Source of the DNA: CAIWHR01 sp963830485
GTDB lineage: Bacteria; Pseudomonadota; Gammaproteobacteria; Burkholderiales; Casimicrobiaceae
Length of the DNA stretch: 64,000 nucleotides
Assembly: GCA_963830485.1 (NCBI GenBank)
Contig: CAWHNE010000009.1
Location: 49,944 to 113,943 of the forward strand
Direction: 5' to 3'
Shown: positions 19,682 to 28,510 of the stretch, piece by piece
Position numbering within the stretch: the stretch's first letter is position 1
Layout of the letters: the number at the start of each line of letters is the position of its first letter
Notes under the pieces: generated by a model
Databases searched by the model: none
What the model was told of the DNA's origin: nothing
Seen by the model: the letters and a program-made list of their open reading frames with translations, nothing else
Program-made: the position numbers and the translations under genes

Positions 19682-20698
19682 GTGAGCGCCGCCACGATGT
19701 CGTTCGAAGTCGTCGTGTTCCTGATCGTGCTCGCGCTCGCGTTCGACTTCATGAACGGGTTTCACGACGCCGCGAATTCGATCGCGACCGTCGTGTCGAC
19801 GCGCGTGCTGCGCCCGCACTACGCCGTCGCGTGGGCGGCGTTCTTCAACTTCATCGCTTTCCTGTTCTTCGGCCTCAACGTCGCCAACACGATCGGCACG
19901 GGCGTGATCGATCCCGGGCTCGTCGACGTCAACGTGATCCTGGGTGCGCTGACCGGCGCGATCGCCTGGAACGCGATCACCTGGTGGTACGGGCTCCCGT
20001 CGTCCTCCTCGCACGCGCTGATCGGCGGCCTCGCGGGTGCCGCGATCGCCAAGGGCGGCGTCCACTCGCTCGTCGGCAGCGGCTTCCTCAAGATCAGTCT
20101 CGCGATCGTGCTCTCGCCGCTGCTCGGCTTCACGCTCGGCGTGCTCCTGATGACCGCCGTGGCCTGGATGTTCTCCGGAAGCTCGCCGCACCGGGTCGAC
20201 CGCTGGTTCCGGCGGCTGCAGCTCGTCTCGGCGTCGCTCTACAGCCTGGGTCACGGCGGCAACGACGCCCAGAAGACGATGGGCATCGTCGCGCTGATCC
20301 TGGTCGCCCATGGCTCGCTCAAGTCGGACTTCCACGGCGCGGACATTCCGTTCTGGGTGGTACTGGCGTGCCAGGCGGCGATCGCGCTCGGAACGCTTTT
20401 CGGCGGCTGGCGGATCGTGAAGACGATGGGGCAGAAGATCACGAAGTTGAAGCCGGTCGGCGGCTTCTGCGCCGAGACCGGCGGCGCGATGACGCTGTTC
20501 CTCGCGACCGGCCTGGGCATTCCGGTGTCGACGACGCACACGATCACGGGCGCGATCATCGGTGTCGGCGCGACGCGCAAGCTCTCGGCTGTCCGCTGGG
20601 GCGTGGCCGGCCGGATCGTGTGGGCCTGGGTGCTGACGATCCCCTGCACCGGCTTCATCTCGATGGTCGCGTGGTGGCTCGCGCACCGTTACCTCTAA
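19682..20698 (+). CDS. pit: PiT family inorganic phosphate transporter
   Basis: 338 residues from GTG 19682, with a GGAG site ten bases upstream; ATG 19697 is an alternative. It has about ten hydrophobic segments and the duplicated PiT signature, FDFMNGFHDAANSIATVVSTR at the start and LGHGGNDAQKTMGI in the second half, plus GIPVSTTHTITGAIIGVG. It is a low-affinity, proton- or cation-coupled phosphate (metal-phosphate) symporter in the inner membrane, paired with the DUF47 protein. Copy B of the structured repeat starts within four bases of its stop. Confidence 0.93.
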   Translation: MSAATMSFEVVVFLIVLALAFDFMNGFHDAANSIATVVSTRVLRPHYAVAWAAFFNFIAFLFFGLNVANTIGTGVIDPGLVDVNVILGALTGAIAWNAITWWYGLPSSSSHALIGGLAGAAIAKGGVHSLVGSGFLKISLAIVLSPLLGFTLGVLLMTAVAWMFSGSSPHRVDRWFRRLQLVSASLYSLGHGGNDAQKTMGIVALILVAHGSLKSDFHGADIPFWVVLACQAAIALGTLFGGWRIVKTMGQKITKLKPVGGFCAETGGAMTLFLATGLGIPVSTTHTITGAIIGVGATRKLSAVRWGVAGRIVWAWVLTIPCTGFISMVAWWLAHRYL

Positions 20699-20701
20699 GG
20701 T

Positions 20702-20967
20702 AGGAGCCTGTCGGACTCACTTTCACGTATGCGTTGCAGGGCCAAAAAACGTGTCTGCTTCGTTGCTCGGCTCGCCGATATTCCCGATATCGGCTTCGCC
20801 TCGCGCCTCGCATCCATCGCTTTTTGGCAGCAACCCGAAGGGACGGGGCTGGGCGCATTTCTGCGTTGCTCGCCCTCGCCATGCGCCCGGTATGGCTTCG
20901 GGCTCGCGCCTTGAACTGCGCCCAACTCGCCTCCGTCGCATACGCGACAGTAAGCCCGACAGGCTCC
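20702..20967. mobile_element. Structured palindromic element, copy B (MITE-like, one arm inverted)
   Basis: Terminal inverted repeats of about 31 bases start AGGAGCCTGTCGGACT on the left and GGAGCCTGTCGGGCTT on the right-end complement. One arm pairs 20742-20748 with 20821-20827 (CCAAAAA/TTTTTGG); the other pairs 20850-20857 with 20917-20924. The outer arms are in the opposite orientation to copy A, yet the CCAAAAA-bounded internal segment reads in the same direction as in A, so that segment is flipped relative to the rest. The element fills the gap between pit and yihY. Confidence 0.8.
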
Positions 20968-20972
20968 CTGCC

Positions 20973-21797
20973 GTGGGGCCCGTAGCGCTCGTCCGCGGCG
21001 TCGTCGCTCGCCTCCGGGGCGTCGGTCTCGCGCAGGCGGCAGCCGCGCTGTCCTTCGCGACCGTGCTGAATCTTGTCCCGCTGTTCACGGTCGCTTTCGT
21101 CTACGTCGCGCGCTACCCGCTGTTCCAGCAATGGCTGGACGCGCTCGAGCGCTTCCTTCTGCGGCACATGCTGCCGGGCAGCGGTGCCGTCGTGCGCGAG
21201 TACCTCACCGGCTTCGCTGCGAAGGCCGCCGGCCTCCAGGGGCTCAGCATCGCCTTCGTCGTCGCCACCGCCGTGCTGCTCGTCGCGGCGGTCGACCAGG
21301 AAATCAACGCGATCTGGGGCGTGCGCGAACGGCGGTCGCTGCTTCATCGGGGATTCGTCTATGCGATCGGGCTCACCGCGGGTCCACTCGCGATCGGCGC
21401 GGCGATCTATGCGACCACGTGGCTCCTCGAGGTCTCCGTGGAGCAGGCGCCGTTCGTGACGCCGGCGGTCACGCTCCTCGCGACGCCGCTCGCGATTGCG
21501 CTCACGACGGCTGTATTCGCGCTGCTCTACGCGCTGCTGCCCGCGCGCCGCGTGCCGCTCAGGGCCGCGCTCTGGGGCGGTCTCTTCGCCGCGCTCGCGT
21601 TCGAGATCGCGAAGTACGGCTTCCGCCTCTACGTCACGTCCATGTCGAATTACCGGACGATCTACGGCTCGCTGGCCGTCGTGCCGCTCTTTCTTCTCTG
21701 GGTCTACGTGTCGTGGTACGTGGTCCTCGTCGGCGCCGCCGTGTCGGCGACGCTGGCCGAAGGCGGACCGCGCGGCCGCGCGTGGCGTCAGCGCTGA
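20973..21797 (+). CDS. YihY/BrkB family inner-membrane protein
   Basis: 274 residues from GTG 20973, five bases after copy B. The long open frame that runs through the repeat is ignored. About six membrane segments carry the family patterns LAQAAAALSFATVLNLVPLFTVAF near the N-terminus, the central DQEINAIWGVRERR, and SNYRTIYGSLAVVPLFLLWVYVSWY near the C-terminus. The family was once mis-described as ribonuclease BN; its true function is unknown. The repeat has replaced whatever leader the gene had, and no ribosome site is visible. Confidence 0.87.
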   Translation: MGPVALVRGVVARLRGVGLAQAAAALSFATVLNLVPLFTVAFVYVARYPLFQQWLDALERFLLRHMLPGSGAVVREYLTGFAAKAAGLQGLSIAFVVATAVLLVAAVDQEINAIWGVRERRSLLHRGFVYAIGLTAGPLAIGAAIYATTWLLEVSVEQAPFVTPAVTLLATPLAIALTTAVFALLYALLPARRVPLRAALWGGLFAALAFEIAKYGFRLYVTSMSNYRTIYGSLAVVPLFLLWVYVSWYVVLVGAAVSATLAEGGPRGRAWRQR

Positions 21798-21868
21798 GCG
21801 CGTCGCTTGCGGATTGGGCGGGGCCACGCTACATTGCCGGCAGTTTTCGACGGGAGGACGAGCGCACC

Positions 21869-22474
21869 GTGTGGTCCCTGATTCAAGCCGCCGGCTGGCC
21901 GATCTGGCCGCTGATCCTGGCCTCGGTCATCGCGTTGGCGCTGATCTTCGAGCGCCTGTGGTCGCTCCGGCGGAGCGTGGTCGCCCCGGCGGGGCTCGTC
22001 GATCGCGTGCTTGCGGAGTACCGACAGGGTGGCGTCACGACGGAGCTCCTCGCAAAGACTGCGCAGCAGGGACCGCTCGGCCGCATCCTCGCTGCCGGCC
22101 TCGCCAACATCCGGAGCCCGCGGCCCGTGATGCGCGAGGCGATCGAGGAAGCGGGACGCGTCATCACGCACGACCTCGAGCGCTTCCTGACGACGCTCGG
22201 CACGATCGCGGCGATGGCGCCGCTGCTCGGCCTCTTCGGCACCGTCGTCGGCATGATCGAGATCTTCGGCTCGCAGACCGCGGCAGGATCGAACCCGATC
22301 CAGCTCGCGCACGGCATCTCGGTCGCGCTCTACAACACGGCGTTCGGCCTGATCGTCGCGATCCCCAGCATGATCTTCTACCGGCATTTCCGCGCCACGA
22401 TCGACAGCCTCCACGTCGACATGGAGCAGCAGGCGATCAAACTCGTCGACTTCGCGCACGGCGAGCGCAAGTGA
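21869..22474 (+). CDS. exbB: MotA/TolQ/ExbB proton channel family protein
   Basis: 201 residues from GTG 21869, with GGGAGG about 11 bases upstream. One N-terminal helix (WPIWPLILASVIALALIFERLW) and two C-terminal helices around GTIAAMAPLLGLFGTVVGMIEIF and GISVALYNTAFGLIVAIPSMIFY give the ExbB/TolQ topology. It forms the proton channel with ExbD to energise TonB-dependent transport. exbD follows 19 bases downstream; no tonB is seen here. Confidence 0.92.
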   Translation: MWSLIQAAGWPIWPLILASVIALALIFERLWSLRRSVVAPAGLVDRVLAEYRQGGVTTELLAKTAQQGPLGRILAAGLANIRSPRPVMREAIEEAGRVITHDLERFLTTLGTIAAMAPLLGLFGTVVGMIEIFGSQTAAGSNPIQLAHGISVALYNTAFGLIVAIPSMIFYRHFRATIDSLHVDMEQQAIKLVDFAHGERK

Positions 22475-22493
22475 CGGCGGCGGGGCGCCGGCG

Positions 22494-22913
22494 ATGAACC
22501 TGCGCAGCACCCGGGGACGCGACGATCCGGAGATCAACTTCATCCCGCTGATCGACGTGCTGCTCGTCATCCTGATCTTCCTCATGGTGACGACGACCTA
22601 TCAGCGGATCGCCGAGCTCCAGATCACGCTGCCCGAGGCCGACGCGGAGCAGCTGAAGCAGCGGCCGAAGGAGATCAACGTCGGCATCGATGCGCAGGGC
22701 CGCTACGTCGTCGACAAGACGCCGTTCACGTTCTCGAGCGTGCCCGCGCTCGCGGACCTGCTCCGCCGTGCCGCCGGCGATGCGAAGGATCCGGTGGTCG
22801 TAATCAATGCCGACGCCAACGCGACGCACCAGTCCGTGATCCACGTGATGGAAGCGGCGCGCATCGCGGGGTTCGTCCACATCACGTTCGCCACGCAGTC
22901 GCCGGTCAAGTGA
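22494..22913 (+). CDS. exbD: Biopolymer transport protein ExbD/TolR
   Basis: 139 residues. A short cytosolic N-terminus is followed by one membrane helix with the functional Asp (NFIPLIDVLLVILIFLMV) and a periplasmic domain ending ARIAGFVHITFATQSPVK. It is the partner of the upstream ExbB in proton-motive-force coupling to TonB. The exbB-exbD-lpxK order is typical of betaproteobacteria. Confidence 0.93.
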   Translation: MNLRSTRGRDDPEINFIPLIDVLLVILIFLMVTTTYQRIAELQITLPEADAEQLKQRPKEINVGIDAQGRYVVDKTPFTFSSVPALADLLRRAAGDAKDPVVVINADANATHQSVIHVMEAARIAGFVHITFATQSPVK

Positions 22914-22965
22914 CGCTTCCGGGGCCGGATCCGCGTTGCCTCCGTCGTGGCGCGCCCCCGCTCCG

Positions 22966-23988
22966 ATGTCCCTCGCTTCCCGCCTGGTCGACGCCTGGTA
23001 CGCGCCGCGGCTGACCGCGCTCACGGCCGCGCTCGTCCCCGCGGCGGTCGCGTTCGGCGCCATCGCCAGTGCGCGTCGTGCGCTCTACCGCGCCGGTGCG
23101 TTGCGCGCCCAACGTCTGCCGGTTCCGGTCGTCGTCGTCGGCAACATCACGGTCGGAGGCAGTGGCAAGACGCCACTTGCGGCCGCACTCGCGCACGCAC
23201 TCGCCGAACAAGGATGGCATCCGGGCATCGTAAGCCGCGGGCATGGACGCGCGGACGCGAGCGGGCCGCCGCGCGTCGTCGCGCGGGACGATGGCGCGGA
23301 CACGGTCGGCGACGAGCCGCTGCTCCTCGCGCGCTCCGGAATCCCGGTCGCGGTCGGCCGCGACCGCGTCGCCACCGCGCGCACGCTGCTGGCCGCGCAT
23401 CCGGGGTGCGACGTGATCGTCGCCGACGACGGATTGCAGCATTACCGGCTCGCGCGCGATTTCGAGATCGTCGTCGTCGACGCGGCCCGCGGACTCGGCA
23501 ACGGCTGGCGGCTGCCGGCCGGTCCGCTGCGCGAGGCGCCGGCGCGGCTCGACGAGGTCGATGCGGTCGTCGCGCTGGTGACCGCGGGGGCACCGGCGCC
23601 CTGGATCGTGCCCAACGCCTGGCGGACGACGCTCGAGGGCGACACGCTCGTCCGCGTCGCCGACCGGTCGCAGTCGCAGCCGGCCTCGGCATTCGTGGGG
23701 GCGGGCGTGCACGCAGTCGCGGGCATCGGCAATCCCGAACGGTTCTTCACGCACCTGCGCTCGCTCGGCATCGTGGCCACGGGCCACGCGTTTCCCGATC
23801 ATCACCGCTTCGTGCCGGACGACCTCGCGCTGCCCGGCGCGCGGGCGGTGCTGATGACCGAGAAGGATGCAGTAAAATGCGAGGCGTTCGCCGACAAGCG
23901 CTGCTGGTTCCTGCCGGTGCGCGCGCACATCGATCCCGCGCTGGTGGCGCGCGTCGAGGAGGTTCTCCATGGATCCGAAGCTCCTTGA
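22966..23988 (+). CDS. lpxK: Tetraacyldisaccharide 4'-kinase
   Basis: 340 residues from ATG 22966; an upstream TTG (22936) is less likely. It phosphorylates the 4' position of the lipid A disaccharide at the inner membrane. The P-loop is GNITVGGSGKTPLAAAL (about residue 48); further motifs are GIVSRGHGR, GDEPLLLARSGIPVAVGRDRV, VIVADDGLQHYRL and HAFPDHHRF. The end overlaps the Trm112-family gene by 20 bases, indicating a tightly packed operon with kdsB. Confidence 0.95.
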   Translation: MSLASRLVDAWYAPRLTALTAALVPAAVAFGAIASARRALYRAGALRAQRLPVPVVVVGNITVGGSGKTPLAAALAHALAEQGWHPGIVSRGHGRADASGPPRVVARDDGADTVGDEPLLLARSGIPVAVGRDRVATARTLLAAHPGCDVIVADDGLQHYRLARDFEIVVVDAARGLGNGWRLPAGPLREAPARLDEVDAVVALVTAGAPAPWIVPNAWRTTLEGDTLVRVADRSQSQPASAFVGAGVHAVAGIGNPERFFTHLRSLGIVATGHAFPDHHRFVPDDLALPGARAVLMTEKDAVKCEAFADKRCWFLPVRAHIDPALVARVEEVLHGSEAP

Positions 23989-24157
23989 AATCCTGGTCTG
24001 CCCGGTGACGAAGGGACCGCTCACCTGGGATCGCCAGAAGCAGGAGCTCGTCTCGCGCTCCGCGCGGCTCGCCTATCCGATCCGCGACGGCATTCCGGTG
24101 ATGCTCGAGGACGAGGCGCGGCGGCTCGAGCCGTCGGAATACGAAGATCGCAGTTGA
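23969..24157 (+). CDS. Trm112/UPF0434 family protein
   Basis: 62 residues, normal for this small family. It starts MDPKLLEILVCPVTKGPLTW and contains YPIRDGIPVMLEDEARRL. Only one cysteine (CPVT) of the zinc-ribbon-like fold remains, as in YcaR. It is invariably placed between lpxK and kdsB in many proteobacteria. Its role there is unresolved; Trm112 proteins elsewhere activate methyltransferases. Confidence 0.92.
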   Translation: MDPKLLEILVCPVTKGPLTWDRQKQELVSRSARLAYPIRDGIPVMLEDEARRLEPSEYEDRS

Positions 24158-24224
24158 GCGGCCGGCGTCGGACGTGAACGGGCGCGCTGCTGCGCTCGAC
24201 CGTGGACGCTGAACGCACAACCGC

Positions 24225-24998
24225 ATGGCGATGGCGTTCACGGTCCTCATTCCCGCTCGCTACGCGTCGACGCGGCTGCCCGGCAAGCCGCTCGCCGACA
24301 TCGCGGGCAAGCCGATGGTCGTCCGGGTCGCGCTCCGCGCGCAGCGGGCGGGGGCCGAGCGCGTCGTCGTCGCGACGGACGACGAGCGGATCCGCGCCGC
24401 GGTGGAAGCGCATGGCATCGCCGCCTGCGCGACGCGTGCAGACCATCCGACCGGCACCGACCGCCTCGCCGAGGCGGCGCGCGCGCTCGACCTGCCCGAC
24501 GATGCCATCGTCGTCAACGTCCAGGGCGACGAGCCGCTGCTCGCGCCTGCGCTGATCCGCGCGGTCGCGGACCTGCTGGCCGCGCATCCGGACGCAGCCA
24601 TCGCGACCGCGTGCCATGCGATCGCCGATCCCGCGGAGGCGTTCAATCCGAACGTCGTCAAGGTGGTGCTCGACGCCCGCGGCTATGCGCTGTACTTCAG
24701 CCGGGCGACGATCCCGTGGGCGCGCGACGCCTTCGCCATCAGCCGCGACGCGATTCCGCAGCAGCTGCCGTTGTATCGGCACTACGGGCTCTACGCGTAC
24801 CGCGCGGGCTTCCTGCGCCGCTTTCCGACGCTGGTGCCCTCGCCGATCGAGCGTTTCGAGGCGCTCGAGCAGCTGCGCGCGCTGTGGCACGGCCACCGGA
24901 TCGTCGTTGAGGTTACGGCCGGGACGCCCGCGCCCGGCGTCGATACCGAAGAAGACCTTGCGCGCGTCCGGGCGCTCTACGCTCGCGGCGAGCCTTGA
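24225..24998 (+). CDS. kdsB: 3-deoxy-manno-octulosonate cytidylyltransferase
   Basis: 257 residues. It activates Kdo with CTP to CMP-Kdo for the LPS inner core. Motifs: IPARYASTRLPGKPLADIAGKPM near the N-terminus, DHPTGTDRLAEA, VVNVQGDEPLL, and IPWARD followed by HYGLYAYRAGFL. ATG 24231 is an equally placed alternative start. It is the last gene of the exbBD-lpxK-Trm112-kdsB run. Confidence 0.95.
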   Translation: MAMAFTVLIPARYASTRLPGKPLADIAGKPMVVRVALRAQRAGAERVVVATDDERIRAAVEAHGIAACATRADHPTGTDRLAEAARALDLPDDAIVVNVQGDEPLLAPALIRAVADLLAAHPDAAIATACHAIADPAEAFNPNVVKVVLDARGYALYFSRATIPWARDAFAISRDAIPQQLPLYRHYGLYAYRAGFLRRFPTLVPSPIERFEALEQLRALWHGHRIVVEVTAGTPAPGVDTEEDLARVRALYARGEP

Positions 24999-25129
24999 CC
25001 GCGGGCGCGCACGGCGATTGACCCGGTCCCGGTTCCGCCTCAGAATCGCCGCTGGTTCGACCTCGCGGCGCTAGACTCCTCCGCGACTCGCAGCGCCCCG
25101 CATCTCGCCAGCTCTCCGCACGGGATTCC

Positions 25130-25786
25130 ATGCGCCTCATCCTTCTCGGCCCGCCCGGCGCGGGCAAAGGCACGCAGGCGGCCTTCATCACCGGGGCCTA
25201 CGGCATTCCGCAAATCTCGACCGGCGACATGCTGCGCGCCGCGCTCAAGGCGGGCACGCCGCTCGGGCTCGCCGCGAAGAAGGTGATGGACGCGGGCGCG
25301 CTCGTCTCGGACGACATCATCGTCGGGCTCGTCCGCGAGCGGCTCGGCGCGCCGGATTGCGCGAAGGGCTACCTCTTCGACGGCTTTCCGCGAACGATTC
25401 CGCAGGCCGACGCGATGAAGGACGCGGGCGTCACGCTCGATTTCGTGCTGGAGATCGACGTGCCCGACGCCGCGATCGTCGAGCGGATGAGCGGGCGGCG
25501 CGTCCACCTCGCATCCGGTCGCACGTACCACGTCAAGCACAACCCGCCGAAGGTCGCCGGCAAGGACGACGTCACGGGCGAGGCGCTGATCCAGCGCGAC
25601 GACGATCGCGAGGAAACGGTCAGGAAGCGCCTCGAGGTCTACCACGCGCAGACGAAGCCGCTGGTCGACTACTACGAGCGCTGGGCGGCGACCGGCGATT
25701 CGCGCGCGCCCCGCTACCGTCGCGTCGACGGGATGGGCAGCGTCGACGCGATCCGCACCGCCTGCCTCGCCGCGCTGAAGCGCTGA
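25130..25786 (+). CDS. adk: Adenylate kinase
   Basis: 218 residues. It interconverts ATP+AMP and 2 ADP. The P-loop is GPPGAGKGTQA at residues 7-17; the AMP site is ISTGDMLRAALK, then GYLFDGFPRTIPQADAM. A long-type LID follows (GRRVHLASGRTYHVKHNPPK) without zinc cysteines, then DDREETVRKRLEVYHAQTKPL. The gene is 15 bases upstream of the PPi-dependent phosphofructokinase gene. Confidence 0.96.
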   Translation: MRLILLGPPGAGKGTQAAFITGAYGIPQISTGDMLRAALKAGTPLGLAAKKVMDAGALVSDDIIVGLVRERLGAPDCAKGYLFDGFPRTIPQADAMKDAGVTLDFVLEIDVPDAAIVERMSGRRVHLASGRTYHVKHNPPKVAGKDDVTGEALIQRDDDREETVRKRLEVYHAQTKPLVDYYERWAATGDSRAPRYRRVDGMGSVDAIRTACLAALKR

Positions 25787-25801
25787 ACAGCAGCCGACGC
25801 C

Positions 25802-27064
25802 ATGACCCGACGCAACGCCTTCTACGCACAATCCGGCGGCGTGACCGCCGTCATCAACACCTCCGCGGCGGGCGTGATCGAGACCGCCCGCAAGCATCGC
25901 ACGAAGATCGGCAAGGTCTACGCGGGGCGGAACGGGATCATCGGCGCCCTGACCGAGGATCTCATCGACACGAGCCGCGAGTCGGCGCGGACGATCGCCG
26001 CGCTGAAGCACACGCCGGGCGGGGCCTTCGGCTCGTGCCGCTACAAGCTCAAGGGGCTGGACGAGAGCCGCGCGCAGTACGAGCGACTGCTCGCCGTGTT
26101 CCGCGCGCACGACATCGGCTACTTCTTCTACAACGGCGGCAACGACTCGGCCGACACGTGCCTCAAGGTGGCGCAGATGGCCGAGGCGGCGGGCTATCCC
26201 CTCACCGCAGTGCACGTGCCGAAGACCGTCGACAACGACCTGCCGATCACGGACAACTGCCCGGGCTTCGGCTCCGTCGCGAAATACGTCGCGACGTCGA
26301 TGCGCGAGGCGGCGTTCGACGTCGCGTCGATGGCGAAGACGTCGACCCGCGTGTTCGTGCTCGAGGTCATGGGCCGGCACGCCGGCTGGATCACCGCGGC
26401 GGTCGGCATGGCCGAGGACGCGGAGACGCCGATTCCGCTGCTGCTCCTCTTTCCCGAGATCGCGTTCGACGAGGCGAAATTCATGGCCGCGGTCGACGCG
26501 AAGGTCAAGCGCTTCGGCTACTGCTGCGTTGGCGTATCGGAGGGACTCAAGGACGCCTCGGGCAGGCTCATGGCGGAGGCGGGCACGAAGGACGCCTTCG
26601 GTCACGCGCAGCTGGGCGGCGTCGGCCCGCTGATTGCCTCGCTCGTGAAGGACAAGCTGAAACAGAAGTACCACTGGGCCGTCGCCGACTACCTGCAGCG
26701 AGCCGCGCGGCATCTAGCGTCGAAGACCGATCTCGAGCACAGCTACGCCGTCGGCAGGGCGGCGGTCCTGATGGCGCTCGCCGGGAGGAACGCGGTGATG
26801 CCCGCGATCACGCGCGTCTCCGACAAGCCGTACCGGTGGAAGATCACCGAAGCGCCGCTTGCCAAGGTCGCCAACGTCGAGAAGATGCTGCCGCGCGACT
26901 TCATCACGGCCGACGGCTTCGGCATCACCGAGAAGGCGCGCCGCTACCTCGCGCCGCTGATCCGCGGCGAAGCGCCGCCACCGTATCGCGACGGGCTGCC
27001 GCATTACGTTCGGCTGAAGAACATCGCGGTGCCGAAGAAGCTGCCGGGCGAGTTCGCCGTCTGA
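25802..27064 (+). CDS. pfp: Pyrophosphate-dependent 6-phosphofructokinase
   Basis: 420 residues. The PFK fold is shown by YAQSGGVTAVINTSAAGVI, FFYNGGNDSADT, PKTVDNDLPITDNCPGFGS and VMGRHAGWI. The Asn-Asp in GGND, where ATP-dependent enzymes have Gly-Asp-Gly, together with the Lys of PKTVDND marks the PPi-using subtype. The reaction is reversible and serves both glycolysis and gluconeogenesis or ribulose-phosphate recycling. It lies in the same stretch as adk and an H+-pyrophosphatase, suggesting PPi as an energy currency. Confidence 0.92.
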   Translation: MTRRNAFYAQSGGVTAVINTSAAGVIETARKHRTKIGKVYAGRNGIIGALTEDLIDTSRESARTIAALKHTPGGAFGSCRYKLKGLDESRAQYERLLAVFRAHDIGYFFYNGGNDSADTCLKVAQMAEAAGYPLTAVHVPKTVDNDLPITDNCPGFGSVAKYVATSMREAAFDVASMAKTSTRVFVLEVMGRHAGWITAAVGMAEDAETPIPLLLLFPEIAFDEAKFMAAVDAKVKRFGYCCVGVSEGLKDASGRLMAEAGTKDAFGHAQLGGVGPLIASLVKDKLKQKYHWAVADYLQRAARHLASKTDLEHSYAVGRAAVLMALAGRNAVMPAITRVSDKPYRWKITEAPLAKVANVEKMLPRDFITADGFGITEKARRYLAPLIRGEAPPPYRDGLPHYVRLKNIAVPKKLPGEFAV

Positions 27065-27065
27065 A

Positions 27066-27740
27066 GTGCAGCCGACGCCCGCGACCGAAGGCGCGAATGT
27101 CGACCTGCTGGCGCTGATTCCGCCACGCGCGTCGCGTGTGGTCGAGGCGGGCTGCAGCGTCGGCGCACTGGCCCGGGAGTACCGTGCGGCGAACCCGGAC
27201 AGCGAGTACATCGGGATCGAGCTCGAACCGGTGTTCGCCGAGCTCGCGCGCCGTCATTGCAGCCGTGTGGTGGAGGCGGATGTCGAGCGGATGAGCGATG
27301 CCGACTTCGACGCCCTCTCGCCGGCCGATTGCTGGGTGCTGGGCGACGTGCTCGAGCACCTGATCGACCCGTGGCGCTTCCTGGCACGGCTGCCCCCACG
27401 GCTGCACGTGGGGGGCTGCGTCGTCGCCTGCATCCCCAACATGCAGCATTCGAGCGTCGTCGCGCGTCTCGTGACCGGCAATCTCTACTACGAGGACCAG
27501 GGGCTGCTCGATCGCACGCACCTGCGCTGGTTCACGCGGGCGACGGTGATGCAGCTCTTCCAGGGCGCCGGATTCAGGATCACGTGGCTCGGCGGTCGCC
27601 GCTTCCGCGATCGGGACGACCCGGCCGTGTCCGCCGCGGTGTGCCAGCTCGCGACGTCGCTCGGCGTCGCTGCGGAACAGGCGGCCCGCGAAGTCGCCGC
27701 GTTTCAGTGGCTAGTGAAGGCCGTGCCGAATCCGGCGTGA
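27066..27740 (+). CDS. Class I SAM-dependent methyltransferase
   Basis: 224 residues from GTG 27066, one base after the pfp stop. It has a Rossmann-type SAM fold with motif I VVEAGCSVGALAREYRA, the acidic ribose-binding IGIELEP, the post-motif LGDVLEHLIDPWRFL and DRTHLRWFTRATVMQLFQGAGF, typical of Methyltransf_23/11 proteins that often modify sugars or lipids. The substrate cannot be inferred. Tight spacing suggests co-transcription with pfp. Confidence 0.82.
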   Translation: MQPTPATEGANVDLLALIPPRASRVVEAGCSVGALAREYRAANPDSEYIGIELEPVFAELARRHCSRVVEADVERMSDADFDALSPADCWVLGDVLEHLIDPWRFLARLPPRLHVGGCVVACIPNMQHSSVVARLVTGNLYYEDQGLLDRTHLRWFTRATVMQLFQGAGFRITWLGGRRFRDRDDPAVSAAVCQLATSLGVAAEQAAREVAAFQWLVKAVPNPA

Positions 27741-27752
27741 CGGGAGACTGCG

Positions 27753-28352
27753 ATGGGAAAGATCGTGACCTACTATATGACCGTCGTCTCGCCGTGGACG
27801 TACCTCGGCCACGACCGCTTCGTCGCGCTCTGCGCGCAACACGGCGCGGCCATCGAGCAGAAGCCGGTCGATCTCGGTCGCATCTTCCCTGTGTCGGGCG
27901 GGTTGCCGCTGAAGCAGCGGGCGCCGCAGCGGCAGGCGTATCGGCTGGTCGAGCTCGCGCGGTGGCAGGCGCTGCTCGGGACTCCGCTCAATGCGCAGCC
28001 GAAGTTCGCGGCGTCGGGGCCGGACCTCGCGGCCCGCTGGACGTTCGCTGCGATCGAACACGATCCCAAGCGCGCGCTCGACTTCAGCGGCGCCGTGATG
28101 CGCGCCCGCTGGGCCGAGGAGCGCGACATCGCCGATCCCGCCACGCTTGCCGCCTGCGCGCTGCGCGTGGGTCTGCCTGCGGACGCGCTCGCGGCGCGCG
28201 CGGAGGCGCCCGAGATTGCCGCGCGCTACGACGCGGCGACGCAGGACGCGATCGATCGCCAGGTGTTCGGCACGCCGTGGTACGTCGTCGACGGCGAGCC
28301 GTTCTGGGGACAGGACCGGCTCGACTTCCTCGCCCGCAAACTGGCACAATAG
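27753..28352 (+). CDS. 2-hydroxychromene-2-carboxylate isomerase family (DsbA/GST-kappa fold)
   Basis: 199 residues. N-terminal YYMTVVSPWTYLGHDRF supplies the active-site Ser-Pro-Trp/Tyr motif of HCCA isomerases; C-terminal FGTPWYVVDGEPFWGQDRLDFL is the conserved cis-Pro/GQDRL block. Family members isomerise 2-hydroxychromene-2-carboxylate in naphthalene degradation with glutathione. No degradation genes are nearby, so the physiological substrate is uncertain. Confidence 0.88.
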   Translation: MGKIVTYYMTVVSPWTYLGHDRFVALCAQHGAAIEQKPVDLGRIFPVSGGLPLKQRAPQRQAYRLVELARWQALLGTPLNAQPKFAASGPDLAARWTFAAIEHDPKRALDFSGAVMRARWAEERDIADPATLAACALRVGLPADALAARAEAPEIAARYDAATQDAIDRQVFGTPWYVVDGEPFWGQDRLDFLARKLAQ

Positions 28353-28510
28353 CGTGTTTTGCGGCGGCGTCCGGACACCCGGTTGCCGTCCCGACGCGGG
28401 GACGAACGGGCACCGCGGGTCGATCCCGCGCGATGCCCCGGCACGAGGGCCGGCCACAGGCCCGTTGCGCGCGCTCCCGCGACTTCTTGCCACACAACGG
28501 GAGAGCCACC

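Noticed and set aside
20751..20972. Upstream extension of YihY through copy B
   Set aside because: The extension translates the repeat itself; similarity to the YihY family begins just after GTG 20973.
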